Source: Turbatrix aceti (taxonomy: Eukaryota > Nematoda > Chromadorea > Rhabditida > Panagrolaimidae). Taken from it: a stretch of DNA of 64,000 nt. The number at the start of each line of letters is the position of its first letter. Position 1 is the stretch's first letter. The notes under the pieces are model-generated. The model made no database searches, was not told where the DNA came from, and was given only the letters and a program-made list of their open reading frames with translations. The stretch spans positions 4,526,001 to 4,590,000 of the forward strand of contig OZ017766.1 in assembly GCA_963969345.1 (NCBI GenBank), read 5' to 3'. Positions 34,929-48,446 of this stretch are shown piece after piece. A program made the translations under genes and the position numbers.

Positions 34929-37900
34929 GACGACCGGCTGGCTTCTGCAAACGTAGGACGCTTTTTAGAAAAAAAATATATCGTGTGCGGTTGCTTGCGG
35001 TTGTGGTTTTTATCACGACTGACAAAACTCGCGTACTTCCTGTCCCCTCTGGGCGGGTAGGGGCTTTCGAAAAAGTCAACCAATTGGCTGTCAAACACGC
35101 GCACCCGCCTCCGGGCTGTTACTACCGTGAAATTACTTTGTTAGATGTCCAGGAGGCTCAATGAACTAACTGCCTTCCAGGATGCGTCATTGTCACTGTC
35201 ATTCATTTTCCCCGGTGACAAACACACGGACGGGATCGTAAAAGATCGTCGACGACGACGGCGATCTCGTTCTGGGGCTCGTGTCAAAAGCCAAGTGGTT
35301 TTTTGCAATTGCATTGTTCTAGGGTTGTACGTACACGAATTGAGTTGTAAACGAGTGAGCGTGTCTCTGTTGACTTTGTCGTTTTGAAATGACTCTGCGC
35401 ATGCATGTTCAAGAGGGTGATTAGCAGCTAGCAGCGAAAACACGGGTCGTCTGGCGGTCAGGTAAGTCCGACAGACAGCTGATAGACAGACCGCCCCGGT
35501 ACCACCGCGTGGACCTCCTCGGTAGTCAACGTTGTGCAAGAGCTGCGCGACTAGGTGTTTTTCTCGACCCTGCAGTCTCGTCTGCAAGCCAGCAGCAGTT
35601 TGTTAGTCATCATTCGCCTCTGGGCTCTTCCAGGAGTTTCCATTCCGTAATTAATGCGAATTAACCTCGCAGAACACCCGATGACGATGACAATCGGTGT
35701 TCTGCGCATGCATACATGCATACATGCCTGGCATGCCCTGGTGAGTCATTTCGGAGACATGCCATCTGACTAATCCGGGGATCACCGCGTGTTGAACGTT
35801 TTGAAACTGACAAGCTCCGTTGATAGCGACTCATGTCAATTGCACGCCTTTTACGATCAATCGGAAGTAGTGACTCAGCTCGATACACCCTAATTGGGAC
35901 AACGCGATCCCTATCGTTCACCAAGGTTTAATTAAGTCAACCGCCCGCGCTCTAAAAAACAACTCTGGCCGGACGTGTCGCAACCCGTTGTTACCGTTAT
36001 TTACGATGGTGTAAACAATTCTCGACTGCTATTTTACGATACTTAGATTGATGAAGAAAAGAAAGGAAGCATGTCCCGCGCGCGAGTTTTATGACCGCGT
36101 GCGCGTGACAATTGCAATTGCGGGGACGAGGTGTTTTTTTTTGGGAGCAAAAAAGACAAAAACATGGCAGCATCAAACGAGCCGCTTCTGACATGAGGCA
36201 CCGTTTTAGGAGCGTCATTATTATGCATACTCCCGGTTCCGCGGCACATTGTTTAATCGCGCGGCAAAGAGAGAAAACGACCCCGGCGGTCGAATCGACC
36301 TCGGGCCAAATTGGGCAATTGAGGGGTCGACGGAGACCACTGGGAAAAAAGAACGTTGAACAAGTGAAAAAGGCACCCACCTCATCAAATTCACATGAAA
36401 GCAAGCACGGAGGCGATCCTCGAAGATCCGCAGGGGGTGACGGGATTTAATGAGGACTCTCACTTTTTCGCAAAACTGATTACCGAACAAGCATGTGGTA
36501 AAAAAACAGTACTTAGCCTCATTCGAAGGCAATACCAAAGATGGCGGGTTTTATTGCGCGTAAAAAAATCAAAATCAAAGGCGAGCCGCCGAGAAAATTG
36601 TTGCTTTTTTTTCAAATCAAATCAAAAAAAAATAAGCGAAAACTAGCGTGATTTCAAGTCGCCGGATTTCGCTTGAAAAAACACTAAAAAATCTGTAAAA
36701 CACGGATTTTGTTAAATTTTTGAAATGACTTCAAAAAAATGACTCGGGTGCTTTGGCGCGATTCTCGGAGTTGATTATCCTGAATTTCACACTTTTTGAA
36801 GGACAAATCTGTTTTTTGGGTGGAGGGGTGTCGAGTTATCGGGATCCCACTCGGGACACGCTGACAAGGTGTGAAGTAAAAAAACAACTGTTTTGCAGGC
36901 GGAAGATGGAGGTCTTCGATACGCGCTTGACCTGCGCACGCCCGCTCCGGAGGCGCGCTGCTTCGCTTCCCGCAAAGGAAGAGCTCGTCGAAATTAAAAA
37001 AAGCACGGAGAAGCGCATCCGTGTCACCTCGGGACACCGGGACGACAAGCGGGTTTCGAAGAGTCTCGCGCGACAACAATGAGGGCAATTTTGTCGGTGA
37101 ATTGTTTCAAACTTGTTCTTAGCGCCATTACAGGAAGTTGAATCACGCTTTCACAAGAAATGCATACTGGGGACACGGCGCGCAATTATTTATCTCGATA
37201 ATCACCGGCGGGTGCCTCTTAACGGTACTTACTTGCTCCCGCGATACTAAATAGTTAATACGACCCGATCAGGTGCGCGAAAGCGAAATCCCTACTCGGC
37301 CATGATTGTAACACTTGGCAGCCGATGTCTATCAACGGTAATCATCTCTGCACGCGTGTCGACCCCGATACAATCCCCCACAAATCATTTCGGCACATTG
37401 AACAGACAGATACATTGCGGCCGGGGTGGTACATCGTCGCGGAGAGGGGCGATTACCCCAAGGATCGTTTGTTTTACGCGTGAGTGCCGATTGGAGACTT
37501 AATCCCGTGAGTCTCGACGTTATCGGCCTGATCGAATATGGCATGATAGCAGCCGAGTCAGATTATCCGGCCTCAAAAAATAAATTGAAGCGGAAACGTG
37601 ATTTGGCCTTGCATAAATCGGTAAATTGCTCCTGACTGGAATTGGTCTCGATTAGGGACCGCGACCGACGGCGTCTGCAAACAGTTCGTTGCGTATGTAC
37701 CTCCGGGGCCAGGAACCCGCAGGAATATGCGCCGACGCGTATTTGCACGTCATAATGCAATATTGACACACCCAGAAGTTATAAAGTTATACATTGGCAA
37801 TTTGTAAAATTTTAAATTGAAAGGCGGATAACCAATCGCGCGGCCATTGTATCGCCACGCGGGCCGGGTTGTATCTTTGTATCTGGGCGCACCGCAAATT

Positions 37901-40900
37901 AGGCAATGTTTGTTTGTCAAGGAGTGCAACAGACCTATGTGGACCCCGGCAGGGTTAATTGGGGGATTTGAAGGGTAAGCAAACTTTTAAAATACAGTTA
38001 TCTGCCAGAAGGAAGCATCCGGGAGTGACTGGGCTCGCTGACTCAATCAGGCGGCTACAGGGGCAAAAAAGATATCCTCACCTGGAGGATACCTCACCCA
38101 GGCTACGGTAAAAAACAATGAATGACAAGCGCCTTCGAGAGGCTGTTCGCGCAGGTACATAAATTATTGTACTTGTTTCCCTCAAGTAGGGATTAGTCAC
38201 ACCACGCAGTAGAGTCAAGCACCTGTTCCCGAGGTGAGTAACAGGTGAAAGTCATCCCCGCACCTTGTTCACGCTGATCAGCCCCCTGCTAGGCCTCCTT
38301 GAGCCCCTTCGCGAGCTCAGGAGCTCAGTGGGGGTCGGCGCGCACCGCAACTAATGATCCCATCCCCCGCAATCTGTATCAATTACGCGATTTTCACTAC
38401 TTGCCTGGTTTTGATCAGGAGCGGCGGTGGCGACAGCGCCCGCCCCGGGAGCGATCGACACTTGACACATCGTTTGCAGGCGTCCGTTTTCCTGGGGGGA
38501 GTATTTTTTGTGTTTTGCAAAAAAGGGCATTATTTCTGTCAAGTCAAAACTGACTGCGACGACCGAAGCGATAAGATCTCAAAAAAAGTTGAAACTGCGC
38601 GAGACGAGCGCCGGAGGCTGGATCGCGGTATACCGCAGGCGCGGGCCGCTGCCGATAACGATCTGCCGCAATCCAATCGCCGACCGACGACGACGTGTCC
38701 TAATTTGTGCCAAGCCAAGGCCGTCTTCGAAAGTGCGCGAAACCCAGGGGGACTTTTCAAAAAAATTTTTTTGTTTGTTCAATCATCATCAGGAACTTTT
38801 TTTGGCATTCCGCACTCTCCCACCTGTCAATCAACAAAATTAGGCCACGCTACACGTCCAATTAAAGTCTCGAAAGTGAGAAAGTGATAGTCGAGACGTC
38901 AACTCAAGGTTGCGTAATTGACGCCATGTCAGATTTTGGTTTCACCCGGTGATAAAAAAAACAAAGTCTGCAGGTGAAAAAAACACTGATTGATGAAGAG
39001 AGCGATGCCACCTGAGAATCTGAGAAAGAAAGTGTCACCGGGTCGGGGTCAGGGAAAGTGGCGCAAAAAAGGGTATTTTCTCGCCATAAAAATTTACCTG
39101 AATGTCAGTCTTCGAAGTGAACGGGGTTCACATGCTTCTGGCCTGTTTTCAGACGCAATCATCATTCTACCTTTTGCGTGACCTTTGCTTGGGACGCCAA
39201 ATGATTGCAAAGACAAACAAACAATTGTCACCTCATGGCCACAATTAATTTTCCATCGGTTATGAAAACTATTATCATGTTCGCCTGCGGGGTTAACCTC
39301 TTGCACCGCAAAACGCGTTTTCTCGACGAAACAAGATGGTTTAGCGTCGTTTTGATGAGGGCAAAGGCCCCTGCCGAGGGAGAGGCAATTTGTTGCGGCG
39401 AGTCCTGCGTGGTCTCCGAACCGTAAAATTGTTTGTTCTGCCGCTCTGTGACTTTTTTGTCTTTGCACTGTTTTTTTTTATTATTCCGAACAGCTTCGCA
39501 ACATTCATTGCGGAACCCGGTGGCAGGGGTGATGGACCGGCCTGTCGTCGGCGGTGATGCGTTATAAATCAACTGCCGAATGCGTTCGTTCAAAAAAACA
39601 ACGAACGGGTGGAAAATGATAGCAGGTATGCGCGATCGATTCAATTTATGTATACCCCTGAAATGGGATCAAGCAGAGCCGTGATCCGCGGCCTTCGAAC
39701 ACATGTAATCGCAATTTGTTGTTGTGATAGTTCGACGCCATCAAATTTGTCGGCGCGTGCGAGCGAACACGCTCTTACTCCGTTTTAACGGGCTATCGAT
39801 GACGCAGCCCCCGCTCCTGGTTTCATCCGGAGGCGACAAGCCAAAACAAATCCATCACGCGCGTGTCATTTACGATCTTGACCGCCAAATTAGTGCATTT
39901 CAAAGACTCTGCGGAATCTCTTCAATTTGTCATAATTCGGCCTGGATGCGAGACTGGATCTCATATCTCTCCGCAGACGGGGCGCAATCGGGGGTCGTCT
40001 AACGAGGCGTGTAATTGATATGATAAACTGTCCATCACGCCTCCCAAATGCTGAGATCCTGGATGAAGAATCGTCAATCGGATAGCACAATTTGCTACCG
40101 ATTTGAAAAAAAAACAGTCCCTGCAGGAAGAAAAATTTGGCTTGGCTGGGGAAATTTGATGCGGGGAAAAGCGTCTGTAATGAGGGCTTCTGCTCATTAG
40201 CACTGCCAGCGCCGACTTTGTTTTGTCTCTGATAAACTCAACTCCCTGGCGTAAGAATTAGGCGACGTCGGCACCCCTGAGAATTAATCATGGCCTCTCT
40301 GACCAATTGTGCGTCGTCGGCATTGGCAATCAGTCAGACAGACACGGATGGCATTTGGGAGCCAATAGTGCCCTTAAAGTAGGTTAATGACGCTCTTCGA
40401 CACCTCACGGCTCATGTCAGAGCGACACGTAACTCTGTCGTCACCTGATAAATTGCTTTTTTCACAGTCAATCAAAGTTTTGAGTGTGGAGTGGATTTCA
40501 GGTTGCGGTTTGGTTTTTGAAATAATTTATGGCCCTTTTCGTTCTAAATATTTCGGCTCAAGTGCGGCTGATGAATGAATTTCAGGGATGTTAACGGCCT
40601 GGACACAATTTTTATTCCCTTGACCTCGCAAGATTGGTCGTGCCGTGCCCGCAGCGGCCTGGCTGCAAGCTGGCCTTTGTTTGCGCATCTCATTTCGATG
40701 ACGACTCATTTCCTGCGATAACCAATTTAATGGCGGCCGAAACAGTTGCAATATTCTGTTGCGAATTGAAAAATGCCATTGCTGGAATTGCATTATCACG
40801 ATGGATGGATGCGTCGCAGGCAGTGATACATATAAATAACACAAGTGGCGGTGCTTGCGCTTGTTTGGCAAACACGAGCGAGCGCGATGAGGCTCCTCAT

Positions 40901-43086
40901 AAACAGAGCCCTTATTGAAACCCACCCGGCGGAAAATGCTGCCTGTCCACCCCACCCAACATCTGCAATCTGACTTGATCCACTTTTTTATTCGGATGCA
41001 GCATAATAATTTACGACGACTCAAAGAGGCCAATTCTTCAGGGGTGACACAATCATGCCTATCAGCCCAGGCAGGCGATGAACGGTGTTCTTTCTTTCTT
41101 CTTCCGCGCAAAAAAATTCCACCGTCGCCACCGACCGCAGGCGTGATTGATGGGGTGGCAGTTTGAACGGGCACAGGTTGACGCGGGGTCACTTGCCGCA
41201 CTCTGCAGTGGCAGGGACCGCGACCGAGACCGAACGCGGACGGGCATACATACCAGCGGCGTCGGCAGCGGCGTTGCATGCCCCAAAAAAATAAATAAGC
41301 ATCGCATAACGAAGTTAGTGGCAATTTCAAGTGCCATGACGTTCGCCGAGACGACCGAGACCAGCCGGCCTTTGCTGCTGCCCTCACTCTGTCGGCCGGC
41401 CAATACATATTGCGGCGGTTATCCGCACCACAGTCGCCGGCACATGCCGTTCGGTTCGTGTGCCGTCGACCGACCAGCCGTGCTTTATTGGCCGCGCCAC
41501 CCGCAGTGGTTGGGGATGCCCTTGGTTTACTGTAATCATCGGGCGTTTAATAACCGATTTGACAGGGATGCCCGGTTGCATGGGCTTTTATTACGGCTGT
41601 TTTGTGTGCCGAACACACATTTGCCCTGCCGGCCATACCACACGTGCCCTTCATGGATTGGTGAGCCAGGCTGGGCTGTGTTAGCAGAAAATTTTGTTTT
41701 TTAATTAAAATCTTCTTTTTGCGTCTTATACCCAAGTTGTCAGCAGTGCGGAACGTCGCGGTGCCGAGGTTTTTTTGCGACAGGGCTCGGTGGCGGCCAA
41801 ATTGAGTGGCGCACCACGTTCGGAAAGGAAAAGCGGGCCAGTTTTTCCAACACTCTCCGAAGACTTCCGATTGATCAAAAAATGTACGGCAACAATTTCC
41901 GTCGTTAAATGAAACACTCCGGCGTCAAAAAAAACCGACCCCAAACTAGAAATCAGAAAACGGCTGCTGTTGGCACGCCAAAAACCAAGAAAGTGAAAAA
42001 GGCCTGCGGATAATGCAATTAATTCAGAGGACCAAATTAAGTAAATTGGGATTGATACCGCTCTTCAGGGCCAAATTTAACAGCAGGGACGACACGACGA
42101 CCGACGGGTTCAGTTTGGCGGCACGGCTGGCGACAGGCCGTTTTTGCCCGGCGGCGGTGGGGAGAGGGGGCACAACCCGGCCAGGGAGTGTGCGCCGCTT
42201 TGCAGACGGGCGCCCCCGGCGTTGCATGTAGCTATCTATGTATCGACGGTTAATTATTCGAATGCGCAGAAAAACTGTATGGCGACATCGAACGACAACG
42301 GCAACGACAACGACGGCGTCATTTGGACATCCCAGAACAGCGCGTTGGCTTTGTGCCTTTCATAGACAAAGACCGATCCCGGACATGTCCTGCTCATCCA
42401 ACGCCCCTACAGAAGGCCCCCAGACGCCAACTTCCAGTGTTTGGCCCCATGAGCCACAACTGAATGGCTCCGCCCCCACCAGAAGCCCCGTTAGAACCCC
42501 TGTAGAAGAAGCGGCGTTCTCAATCGTTTGACAACCCCACCAGAAAGGCGTTAATTTTATTTGACTCATTTTGCTAGCTAGCACCAGCGCTGCTCGTTGG
42601 CTCGTCTGCCTGGCCACTTATTTTTTAGACCGTCTAGAGGGGTTCGGTTCGTCACTGCCGCCAAGGACATGAAACAAAACGACTGCCATACGACTTCCCG
42701 GGGCCTTTCTTCCTCCCCCTCGAGCTATGAATAATGGAACGCCTACTCGTTGGTCCGGGGTCCGGCAGCGGCATTGCGACATCATCGTCTCTTCTTCTGT
42801 GCCGGCTTGTCAACTGTGGCATGTTCGCGTGTCAGCCGTCGATGAACTGTCTCCCCGCTGTCGTCGCCTGCCCCGGGCGTCTCGCGACGAATCATCTCTG
42901 CCTTGCCGGGCCTCTCCAGCGCCCTCGGCTGAGGTGAAAGCAAGCGCCCTAAGAAAAACAGACAACGGCCGCTAATTGGCCTCCGTGCGCCGCTGCAGGA
43001 CCCTCGAGGGAGGCAGGTATTCTCCGGTAATTACACTGATTGATATTTGTTATTGCTTGAGAATACAAGTTCCCCCGAGTGTCCAC
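34929..43086. other. 8.2 kb gene-free region upstream of the fusogen
   Basis: No supported exon on either strand. Features seen: alternating CATGCATA repeats near 35705-35730; a run of CACCTG/CAGGTG E-boxes at 38079, 38220, 38242, 38821, 38971, 39009 and 40442; and imperfect CCAC-CAGAAG-type repeats near 42390-42550. It is bounded by the 5' end of the fusogen and the 3' end of RPN11, so most of it can only serve as fusogen upstream control DNA, unless it hides RNA genes or genes I missed. Confidence 0.45.
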
Positions 43087-44072
43087 TCAGTGGAAGGCGC
43101 GCGTGTTGCAGACGCCGCAGAGCGTCTGGACGATATTCTGCTGGAGGACGTCGCGTGAGAGTTCCTCCATGCGCCGCTTTGGATTGAGCCGGCCCATCTT
43201 GTGGAGAGCAATTTCCTTTTTCGTCATGCTCTGATGCGTCGAGATCTCCTTCGTGAACAGGTTGGTCATTTTTAGCATCTCGGCAGAGTAGCTCTCGTTT
43301 TCCTTGTTGTGCTTTTTGTAAGCCGACGGGTGGAGGCCGACGTCCCACTGCTGCTTGTTCAGGCACTCCAGCATCTTCTGCTCCTTTGCGCCGAGTCGGA
43401 ACTGCACGGGAAGCGAGTAGTAACGGAAGCCGAGGCCGTGCACCGCAGCGACGACCGTCGGCCGAACCAGGTGTCCTGCAACTCGCATGTTAAACTGGAA
43501 AATGAACTGATGACCTCACCGACGTTGGAAGTGGTCTGTCTGGGCTCCGCGGTGGGCGCCAGACGGTTGCCCGTGCCAAAGGCGTTGGTCGTGATGGAGC
43601 GGAACGCGTCAATGACCACCTTGCCTTTGACAGACTGGATGGGGTCCACAACGACGGCCACAGCACGCGCGGAAAGGGATTCAAAGCTCTGCTGCGTGGC
43701 AACGTCGACGGAAGACAGCCAGCAGCCGAATCCGGGATGCGAGTGGTACCAGCCGACGACCATCTCTGTGCGACCCGTTGTTTTTAGAACATCGAGCATC
43801 TTGGCCTCGTAAACCGGGTCGATCGCCTCAACCGACACGCCCGTACCCGACTGTGGCATCGCAAAGACGTCGGTCACGTTGATGGTGTAGTCGTCGACGA
43901 GCTCGCCCAGCATCAGACCCATCACCTCCATCGGGACGCCGGAGCGTGCGTGACGCATCATCTTGAGCAGCGCCAGCGACGAGATGTGCACCGTTTCGCC
44001 GGTATCCGGGTGCGTCGGGTTGTCACGTGCCGGCTCCCGGGAAGCCGCGATGTTTCGGAGGATCGACAGCAT
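43087..44072 (-). CDS. rpn-11: 26S proteasome lid deubiquitinase RPN11/PSMD14
   Basis: Two exons (44072-43520 and 43475-43087; phase 1, GTGAGG donor, TTGCAG acceptor), 313 residues against 310 in human. The JAMM/MPN+ zinc-protease site is complete: Glu49 in [11 protein letters not shown], and [16 protein letters not shown] with His110, His112 and Asp123. Other invariant blocks are present ([49 protein letters not shown]). RPN11 removes ubiquitin chains from substrates as the 19S regulator feeds them into the proteasome. The insert-2 region has a few extra residues ([16 protein letters not shown]) where human has LINANMMVLGH. The C-terminal helices that join the lid bundle are conserved. It is divergent from the glycine decarboxylase gene, 912 bases apart. 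Confidence 0.97.
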
Positions 44073-44973
44073 TCTACTGACGGCTCACACTAACATAGAA
44101 AAAAATGCAAGTTGTCTTCTGGAATGATTTAGAAGTGCCGCGCGCGAGTTTGCAAATTCATCGCTTCTCATCGTTTTTTTCAGATGCCAGTTCTTTGAGC
44201 TGCCAGAATTGTTTGCCCGTATGATTATTTGTTGGTTTCGACTTCTGTCGATATTGGCACGTTATTTGATCAGCTTCTGCGATTTTTGGGGACATGCCTG
44301 AAATGAGAAAATTATCCAAATTTTTTTATTGTAGCTAAACGTTTCATTTTACACGCGACAATAATAAATGTTCTATAGAATTTGTTCAGAAGAGCGTGGC
44401 CGAGTACCTAAATTTTTTCAAAGTCAAAAATTTTTGATAGCGTTATTGAGTATCCTGATTCGAATTCAAGGGTTGAAAAAGTGACAAAAAAGTGAGAAAG
44501 TCAAAAGCATGACTGTCAATGCAAAAAAATCATTTCGGCCCCCGCAATTAATTCAATTTGTTCCTTTTATTCCTTTCCGATTGATTTATAAGAGATTACT
44601 AAAAATACTTTCAAGTGCAAAGGTTGCTTTCTTATCTGCGAAAAACAAAAAAACGACTCGCAGTTAGTAAAGTTAGCTATGCACAACAATCGATTGCAAA
44701 AACACGCGACTGCTCTTCTCGGTTCCAAAGAGGTCAAAAATCACCGAATCGCCGGTTCGTTTGTCGGTTGATCATCGTCGTCGTCGTCTTCAACGTGCAC
44801 TCACGCAATGTCTTGTTATCGATCATGGCCGCGTCCATCGCCATAGACGAACCACAAGACAGAGCAACAATCCGTCTGTGGTGGGTGATAGCGACCAGAA
44901 GTGCGTTGATTGCAATTTTTTTGTATAAATAATTTATTTTTTGTTTCGTGCATTTTTTGTCACATATGACAAC
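44073..44973. other. Intergenic between divergent RPN11 and GLDC genes
   Basis: About 0.9 kb, AT-rich, presumably containing both promoters. No motif was recognised and no exon is supported. Confidence 0.4.
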
Positions 44974-44984
44974 TTTTCCTTCAG
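44974..44984 (+). other. Trans-splice acceptor abutting the start codon
   Basis: TTTTCCTTCAG ends at 44984 and the ATG starts at 44985. With no 5' untranslated bases, the mRNA must gain its leader by trans-splicing, unless a non-coding exon lies upstream. Confidence 0.7.
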
Positions 44985-47900
44985 ATGTCTCGGTTGCCAT
45001 ACAGACTTTTTTCGCTGGCCAACCGGTGCCGTAGCTCGAACGCGGCTGTTTTGCTGGCTTCTCGGCGATGGCACAGCTATGAGTACAGCCGAGACTGCTT
45101 CGCGGACCGCCATATCGGACCTTCGGAGCTGGAGAAGCAGCAGATGCTCCAGTACCTCGGATTCAAGGTGCGTGCGTATTTTTGCGCCGATACCATCTTG
45201 CAAAGCTTGTTTTTTTAGGACCTGGACAGTCTGACGTCGCGCAACGTGCCAGAGGGCATTCAGCTCAAACGGAGCCTCCTGCTGCCAGCGCCGCTCGACG
45301 AATGGCGCATGATGTCGGAGCTGCGCGAGGTGGCCAACAAGAACAAGGTCTACCGCTCGTACATCGGCATGGGCTTCAACGATTGCATCGTGCCGACCGT
45401 CATCATCCGCAACATTCTCCAGAACGCGGGCTGGACGTCGCCGTACACGCCGTACCAGGCGGAGATCAGCCAAGGCCGTCTCGAGAGTCTCGTCAACTTC
45501 CAGACGATGGTCGCTGACCTTACCGGACTCGAGATCGCAAATGCGAGTCTGCTGGACGAGGCTACAGCCTGCGCGGAGGCTGTTACACTGGCGGTGCGTG
45601 CGACGAAGAAGAATACCATTCTTTACGATCCTCAGCTTCACCCGCAGAATCTGGCTTTGCTTCAGACGCGTACCGAGTGAGTTTTGTGCATTGGACCCGA
45701 GTGAGCCCAATGTCAGCGACCGAGCAAAGTTCAAAAGATCGTTTTTTTCTGAACTGATAAACGCATGACTTTTTTTCCAGGCCTCTGGGAATCAAACTGG
45801 TCCCGCTCGAAGACGTCGAAAACCCCGACATCAGCCCCGACGTCGCAGGCGTCATCGTTCAGTACCCCAACACGGAAGGCCGCATCGCCAATCTCGAAGG
45901 TCTCATCGCGAAAACAAAGGAAAAAGGAGCGCTATCCATTCTCGTCTGCGACCTGCTCGCGCTCACACTCATCCGATCACCCGGCGATCTCGGTGCCGAT
46001 GTGGCCGTCGGCCTCGCGCAGCGCTTCGGCACGCCGCTCGGCATGGGCGGTCCCCACGCGGCCTTCATGGCTGTCGCGAAGCGCGATACTCGCAACACTC
46101 TGGCTCGTCAGATGCCGGGCCGCATCGTGGGTGTCTCGAAGGACGCGCAGGGCAACCTCGCCTACCGATTGGCACTCCAGACCCGCGAGCAGCACATTCG
46201 GCGCGACAAGGCCACTTCCAATATCTGCACCGCCCAGGCACTGCCCGCGAACATTGCGGCGATGTACGCCATCTACCACGGCCCTCAGCGGCTCACCAGA
46301 ATGGCACAGAGTCTCCACCAGACGACGGCCTACCTGGCCCAGCGACTGACCGAGGCTGGCATCACGGTGGCGCATGAGAACTTCTTTGACACCATCAAAG
46401 TCAAGCCACACAATTTATCCGATCTCCGCGTGCGCAGCGAAGCTAAGGAAATCAACGTGCGGCAATATTCTTCCGGCTGGGTGGGCATCTCACTCGACGA
46501 GACCGTACTGCCCCAGGACGTGCAGGACCTGCTTTACCTGTTCGACGTGGAAGAATCACTGCCCGCCATCGAGGCCGGCATCGCGGGATGCGCGTCTCCG
46601 CTCATTGGAAATTCCGTGCATCGTCGCCGAAGCGCGTTCCTCACGCACCCCGTCTTCAACAGCTACCACAGCGAGAGCCAGCTCATCCGGTACATGAAGC
46701 GCCTCGAGAACAAGGATCTCTCCCTCGTCCACAGCATGATCCCGCTCGGCTCGTGCACCATGAAGCTCAACGCCTCCGCTGAGCTGCGTCCGCTTACGAT
46801 GCCCAAGTTTTCGACGATCCACCCCTTCGCTTCCCCCGACCAGACCAGGGGCTACCAGCAGGTCTTTAACGATCTCGAGAAGTGGCTCTGCGAGATGAGC
46901 GGCTACGATCGATTTTCGCTTCAGCCAAACAGCGGAGCAAATGGGGAATACGCTGGGCTGTTGGCCATTCGGGGATATCTACGGTCGATTGGACAGGAGC
47001 ACAGAAACATTGTTCTCATTCCGTCTTCCGCGCACGGCACGAATGCCGCAAGTGCAGCGCTTGTCAATTTTAAGGTGGGTTTTTTGTTCGTTTCTTGTTG
47101 CTAAACTGTAAATTTTCAGGTAGTCCCGGTGGACTCGGACAAGCACGGCAACGTCAACTACCGCGACCTCGCTGCGAAGGCTGAGAAGCACAAAAACGAG
47201 CTGGCCGCCGTCATGGTGACCTACCCGTCGACTCACGGCGTCTTCGAGAGCTCCATTGCGGACGTCTGCTCAAAGGTCCACGAACACGGGGGACAGGTGT
47301 ACCTGGATGGCGCCAACTTCAACGCGCAGGTCGGTCTCTGTCGGCCGGGAGACTACGGCAGCGACGTGTCTCACTTCAACCTCCACAAGACCTTCTGCAT
47401 CCCCCACGGAGGTGGAGGGCCTGGCGCGGGTCCGATCGGCGTCAAAGAACACCTGGCGCCTTTCCTGCCCGGTCACCCGCTGGCCGCCGACCTGCTGGGC
47501 CGCTCCGAAGGCGCCGTGTCCGGTGCGCCGTGGGGCAGCGCGTCCATCCTCACGATCACCTGGGCGTACATCCGGCTGATGGGCAGCAAGGGGCTCCGCG
47601 AAGCGACGCAGATGGCCATCCTCAACGCCAACTACATGGCGAAGCGCCTCGAAGAAGGCGACTACCGCGTGGTGTACAAAGGCGACCAGGGCCTCAACGC
47701 GCACGAATTCATCATTGACTGCAAGCCTTTCAAGGCGAGTGCTGGCGTCGAGGTTGTCGACGTTGCGAAGCGTTTGATGGATTACGGCTTTCACGCGCCG
47801 ACTATGGCATTCCCGGTTCATGACTGTCTCATGATCGAGCCCACCGAGTCCGAAGACAAGGCCGAGATGGATCGCTTTGTCGACGCGCTTTTGTCTATTC

Positions 47901-48198
47901 GCAAGGAGATCACGCTCATCGAGCAGGGCAAGCTCGATCGCGCTGTTAATCCGCTCAAGGTGAGGAAAAGACTTCGGGGAGCACAATTGACCAGGATGAT
48001 TTTCAGATGGCCCCGCACACGCTGAAAGTCGTCGCGGACGACAAATGGGACCGACCGTACAGCAGGCAGCTCGCCGGCTTCCCCGCGCCCTGGTGCCAGC
48101 ACAAGCTCTGGCCCGCAGTAGGCCGCATCGACGACCAATACGGCGACCGTAACCTCTTCTGCGCGTGTCCCCCCATCGAGTCCTACGCCGAAAACTAG
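44985..48198 (+). CDS. gldc-1: Glycine dehydrogenase (decarboxylating), P-protein, mitochondrial
   Basis: Five exons (44985-45167, 45219-45676, 45781-47074, 47120-47959, 48007-48198), 988 residues against about 1020 in human. The first 30 residues are an Arg/Ser-rich mitochondrial presequence ([18 protein letters not shown]), followed by DRHIGPS. P-protein blocks are all present: [58 protein letters not shown], and the pyridoxal-phosphate site [19 protein letters not shown] with Lys735 as the Schiff-base lysine. The enzyme decarboxylates glycine and passes the aminomethyl group to the lipoyl H-protein in the glycine cleavage system, supplying one-carbon units. In [14 protein letters not shown] loops the usual first Met-Asp reads [12 protein letters not shown], as in other eukaryotes. 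It converges on the reductase gene with only 249 bases between stops. Confidence 0.97.
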
Positions 48199-48446
48199 GT
48201 TTTTTTGACTCCGTTGTCCGGGTCCGCTTCACCTCGGTGGCGACGTAGATAGTAAATATTTTTATTAAAAATTGTTATCCTGTGCCATGGCTGCCTGTAA
48301 TAAACCACGCAGTCCCTCCCTCACTGGAAAACGTGCTATTCCAAAAAACGTGCAATTGCCGACGGCAGTTTGTTCTCCTGCGCACCCAGATTTCCTCCAA
48401 ACATGGTCATCATCCTCTTCAGCACGCACGTGGATCGTTCGCCGAT

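Noticed and set aside
44380..44440. GTGGCCGAGTACC resembling a tRNA A-box
   Set aside because: No matching B-box or cloverleaf can be drawn downstream.
47270..48232. 320-codon minus-strand frame
   Set aside because: It is the antisense shadow of the glycine decarboxylase exon that carries the pyridoxal-phosphate site.
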